Assembly (NCBI GenBank): GCA_000828835.1
Contig: AP014633.1
Location: 2,232,001 to 2,296,000, forward strand
Direction of reading: 5' to 3'
Source of the DNA: Thioploca ingrica
GTDB lineage: Bacteria; Pseudomonadota; Gammaproteobacteria; Beggiatoales; Beggiatoaceae
DNA: 64,000 bases
The notes under the pieces are model-generated. The model did no database searches, was not told the origin of the DNA, and worked only from the letters and a program-made list of their open reading frames with translations. Positions within the stretch are counted from its first letter, which is position 1. Each line of letters begins with the position of its first letter. Shown in pieces: positions 62,429 through 64,000 of this stretch. Position numbers and translations under genes: made by a program.

Positions 62429-63355
62429 TCAATCCATCCGCATCAATACCTTTAAATGAGCAGCCACACTACGTCCGAGCGATTGGAGTTCATAACCCCC
62501 TTCTAAAGTAGAAATAACGCGACCTTGGGCATATTTATCCGCTATAACTAAAATTTCTCGTGTTACCCAAGCATAATCATTCTCACGTAAGCGCAATTGG
62601 GACATATCATCCTCCGCATGAGCATCAAAACCGGCTGAAATGAGGATAAGTTGCGGCGCAAATTTATATAAATTGGGGATCCAGTGCATTAAGACGGCTT
62701 CTCGAAATTTATCACCACCGGTACCGGCTGCTAAAGGAACATTGATGATATGATTGCTCATGGTATCTGCACCACAATAGGGATAAAAAGGATGTTGAAA
62801 AGTTGAACACAGCATGACACGGGGTTCATGAGCAAAAATATCTTCGGTACCATTCCCATGATGAACATCAAAATCAACAATAGCAACCCGGTTAAGACCA
62901 TATTTTTCAATCGCGTGAGCAGCACCTACTGCCACATTATTAAAAAAGCAAAAACCCATAGCCCGATGACGTAAAGCATGATGCCCTGGTGGACGAATAT
63001 TACAGAAAGCGACTTTGTGTTGATCCATTAATACTAAATCGACTGCTTGAATCATAGCACCCGCCGCACGTAAAGCCGCCTGAGGTGTTGCGGACATTAA
63101 CACCGTATCGGGATCAAGATAAACCACACCCGATTTGTCAGTAAAATTTAGAATAGTATCAATGTATTCGGAATCGTGGACTCGGGTCAATTGTGCTCGA
63201 GTCGCTAGCGGTGCCTCATAATAACGCACGAGTTCCAGCAAACGACTCGCTTGCAATTGATCTTCTATCGCATTAATTCGACTGGCTCTCTCTGGATGAC
63301 CTTTACCCATATCATGCAATAGGCATTCAGGATGATGAAAATAAGCAATGGGCAT
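62429..63355 (-). CDS. Histone deacetylase-like amidohydrolase
   Basis: 308 residues of the arginase/deacetylase fold. The zinc and catalytic motifs are visible: 'NIRPPGHHALRHRAMGFCFFNNV' (His-His pair), 'AIVDFDVHHGNGTEDIF' (Asp and His ligands) and 'ISAGFDAHAEDDMSQ' (Asp ligand). The start MPIAYFHHPECLLHDMGKGH with ERASRI is typical of the bacterial class II-type group. Possible substrates are acetylated proteins, polyamines or other small amides. AGGAAA precedes the ATG. Confidence 0.92.
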   Translation of the reverse strand: MPIAYFHHPECLLHDMGKGHPERASRINAIEDQLQASRLLELVRYYEAPLATRAQLTRVHDSEYIDTILNFTDKSGVVYLDPDTVLMSATPQAALRAAGAMIQAVDLVLMDQHKVAFCNIRPPGHHALRHRAMGFCFFNNVAVGAAHAIEKYGLNRVAIVDFDVHHGNGTEDIFAHEPRVMLCSTFQHPFYPYCGADTMSNHIINVPLAAGTGGDKFREAVLMHWIPNLYKFAPQLILISAGFDAHAEDDMSQLRLRENDYAWVTREILVIADKYAQGRVISTLEGGYELQSLGRSVAAHLKVLMRMD

Positions 63356-63395
63356 AATTTAATTTCCTGTTATTCTCTTAAGGTGAATTAATTGA

Positions 63396-64000
63396 TTATT
63401 TTTTAAGATGTTGATAAGCACCCAAGGCTTCACGACGTGATTGCATGTAATCAATAATCGGTGTCGGATAATCGGGTTGAGGTTGAGCAAGCCAAGGTCT
63501 ATGTCGATATTGTGGTGGTAAATCGGCTAATTCTGGCAGCCAACGTTGCAAATAATCTCCTTGGGGATCAAAGTGAGTGCTTTGTAATAACGGATTGAAA
63601 ATTCGATAATAAGGTACGGCATCAGCACCACAACCGGCAACCCATTGCCATCCCAGGGTATTATTGGCTAAATCCGCATCCACCAGATGTTCCCAAAACC
63701 AATAAGCGCCTTCTTGCCAAGGAATTGCACAGTTTTTAGTTAAAAAAGAAGCTGTTACCATTCGTACTCGATTGTGCATCCACCCGGTCGTTAATAATTC
63801 CCGCATCCCGGCATCCACGAGTGGATAACCGGTTTGTCCTTGTTGCCAAGCTTTTAATAGCTTTTGATAATCAGTCCGCCACGGAAATTTTTTAAATACC
63901 GGCCGCAAGGGTTGTTCTGGGGTATAGGGATAGTGATAGAGCAAGTAATAAGCAAATTCGCGCCAAAAAAGTTGACGTTCATAATTTTGTACCCCTCGAA
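63396..64000 (-). CDS. phrB: Deoxyribodipyrimidine photolyase, C-terminal part (partial)
   Basis: About 201 residues up to the right edge, where the frame is still open, so the N-terminal half is outside. FAD-domain motifs: YERQLFWREFAYYLLYHYP, 'TGYPLVDAGMRELLTTGWMHNRVRM', SFLTKNCAIPWQEGAYWFWE, 'DADLANNTLGWQWVAGCGAD' and 'PYYRIFNPLLQSTHFDPQGDYLQRWLPEL'. These match class I CPD photolyases. It repairs UV dimers in DNA using blue light. The end AYQHLKK is the natural C-terminus. Light-driven repair suggests the organism lives at least partly in the light. Confidence 0.93.
   Translation of the reverse strand, partial: RGVQNYERQLFWREFAYYLLYHYPYTPEQPLRPVFKKFPWRTDYQKLLKAWQQGQTGYPLVDAGMRELLTTGWMHNRVRMVTASFLTKNCAIPWQEGAYWFWEHLVDADLANNTLGWQWVAGCGADAVPYYRIFNPLLQSTHFDPQGDYLQRWLPELADLPPQYRHRPWLAQPQPDYPTPIIDYMQSRREALGAYQHLKK

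Overview
The window looks like chromosome from an AT-rich, Gram-negative gammaproteobacterium. The evidence is a macromolecular-synthesis block rpsU-yqeY-dnaG-rpoD, a fused RlmKL methyltransferase, TamA, a ProQ/FinO protein and a FimX-like protein. Several traits point towards Beggiatoaceae/Thiotrichales (large filamentous sulfur oxidisers): a Uma2 endonuclease of the type common in cyanobacteria and Beggiatoa, many short palindromic and foldback repeats, and TAACTGA-type heptamer repeats directly in front of genes. I recall such heptamers being described from marine Beggiatoaceae. That placement is inference, because there is no rRNA or sulfur gene in the window.

Layout. 1-4.3 kb: the 5' part of a large secreted protein (open at the left edge) and a subtilisin-like protease. 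4.7-11.6 kb: an ABC-2 permease, a membrane-TPR protein, a 21-bp repeat array, two tandem DUF4139-type secreted proteins, mazG and an anchored unknown. 11.6-15.3 kb: a 146-bp foldback element, a small membrane protein, then a compact operon of a split transketolase (two genes) and a RuBisCO-like protein. 15.6-20.4 kb: tRNA-Val, gltX, a small unknown, tamA and a ProQ/FinO protein. 20.6-24.1 kb: a PanE-like reductase and the three-part AmmeMemoRadiSam set. 24.7-31.7 kb: a hybrid histidine kinase, a decayed metallophosphoesterase, mobB/mobA, a class V aminotransferase and Uma2. 31.7-32.0 kb: nested MITEs with exact 11-bp target duplications. 32.0-36.1 kb: an EF-hand/ECF sigma/anti-sigma/periplasmic sensor operon, a thioredoxin-NHL protein and tRNA-Ser. 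36.2-42.1 kb: glycine betaine synthesis (two GSMT, one SDMT) next to a ProVWX-type importer. 42.4-49.5 kb: a giant secreted protein of 16 alternating disulfide-type modules and a small secreted partner. 49.7-58.0 kb: rlmKL, a transposase remnant, rpsU-yqeY-dnaG-rpoD and dapB. 58.1-64 kb: cupin, YjbQ, glycosyltransferase, FimX-like, deacetylase-like and photolyase (open at the right edge).

How genes work together. The betaine block would make glycine betaine from glycine by three SAM-dependent methylations and also import it, which suits a saline habitat. The sigma/anti-sigma/sensor genes look like one envelope stress or metal circuit. The transketolase halves and the RuBisCO-like protein overlap or nearly touch, so they should act in one sugar-phosphate pathway whose substrate the sequence does not reveal. 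The best candidates for undescribed biology are that operon, the heptamer/21-bp repeat system placed where Shine-Dalgarno sequences would be, the modular giant protein, and the IS4-type MITE family.
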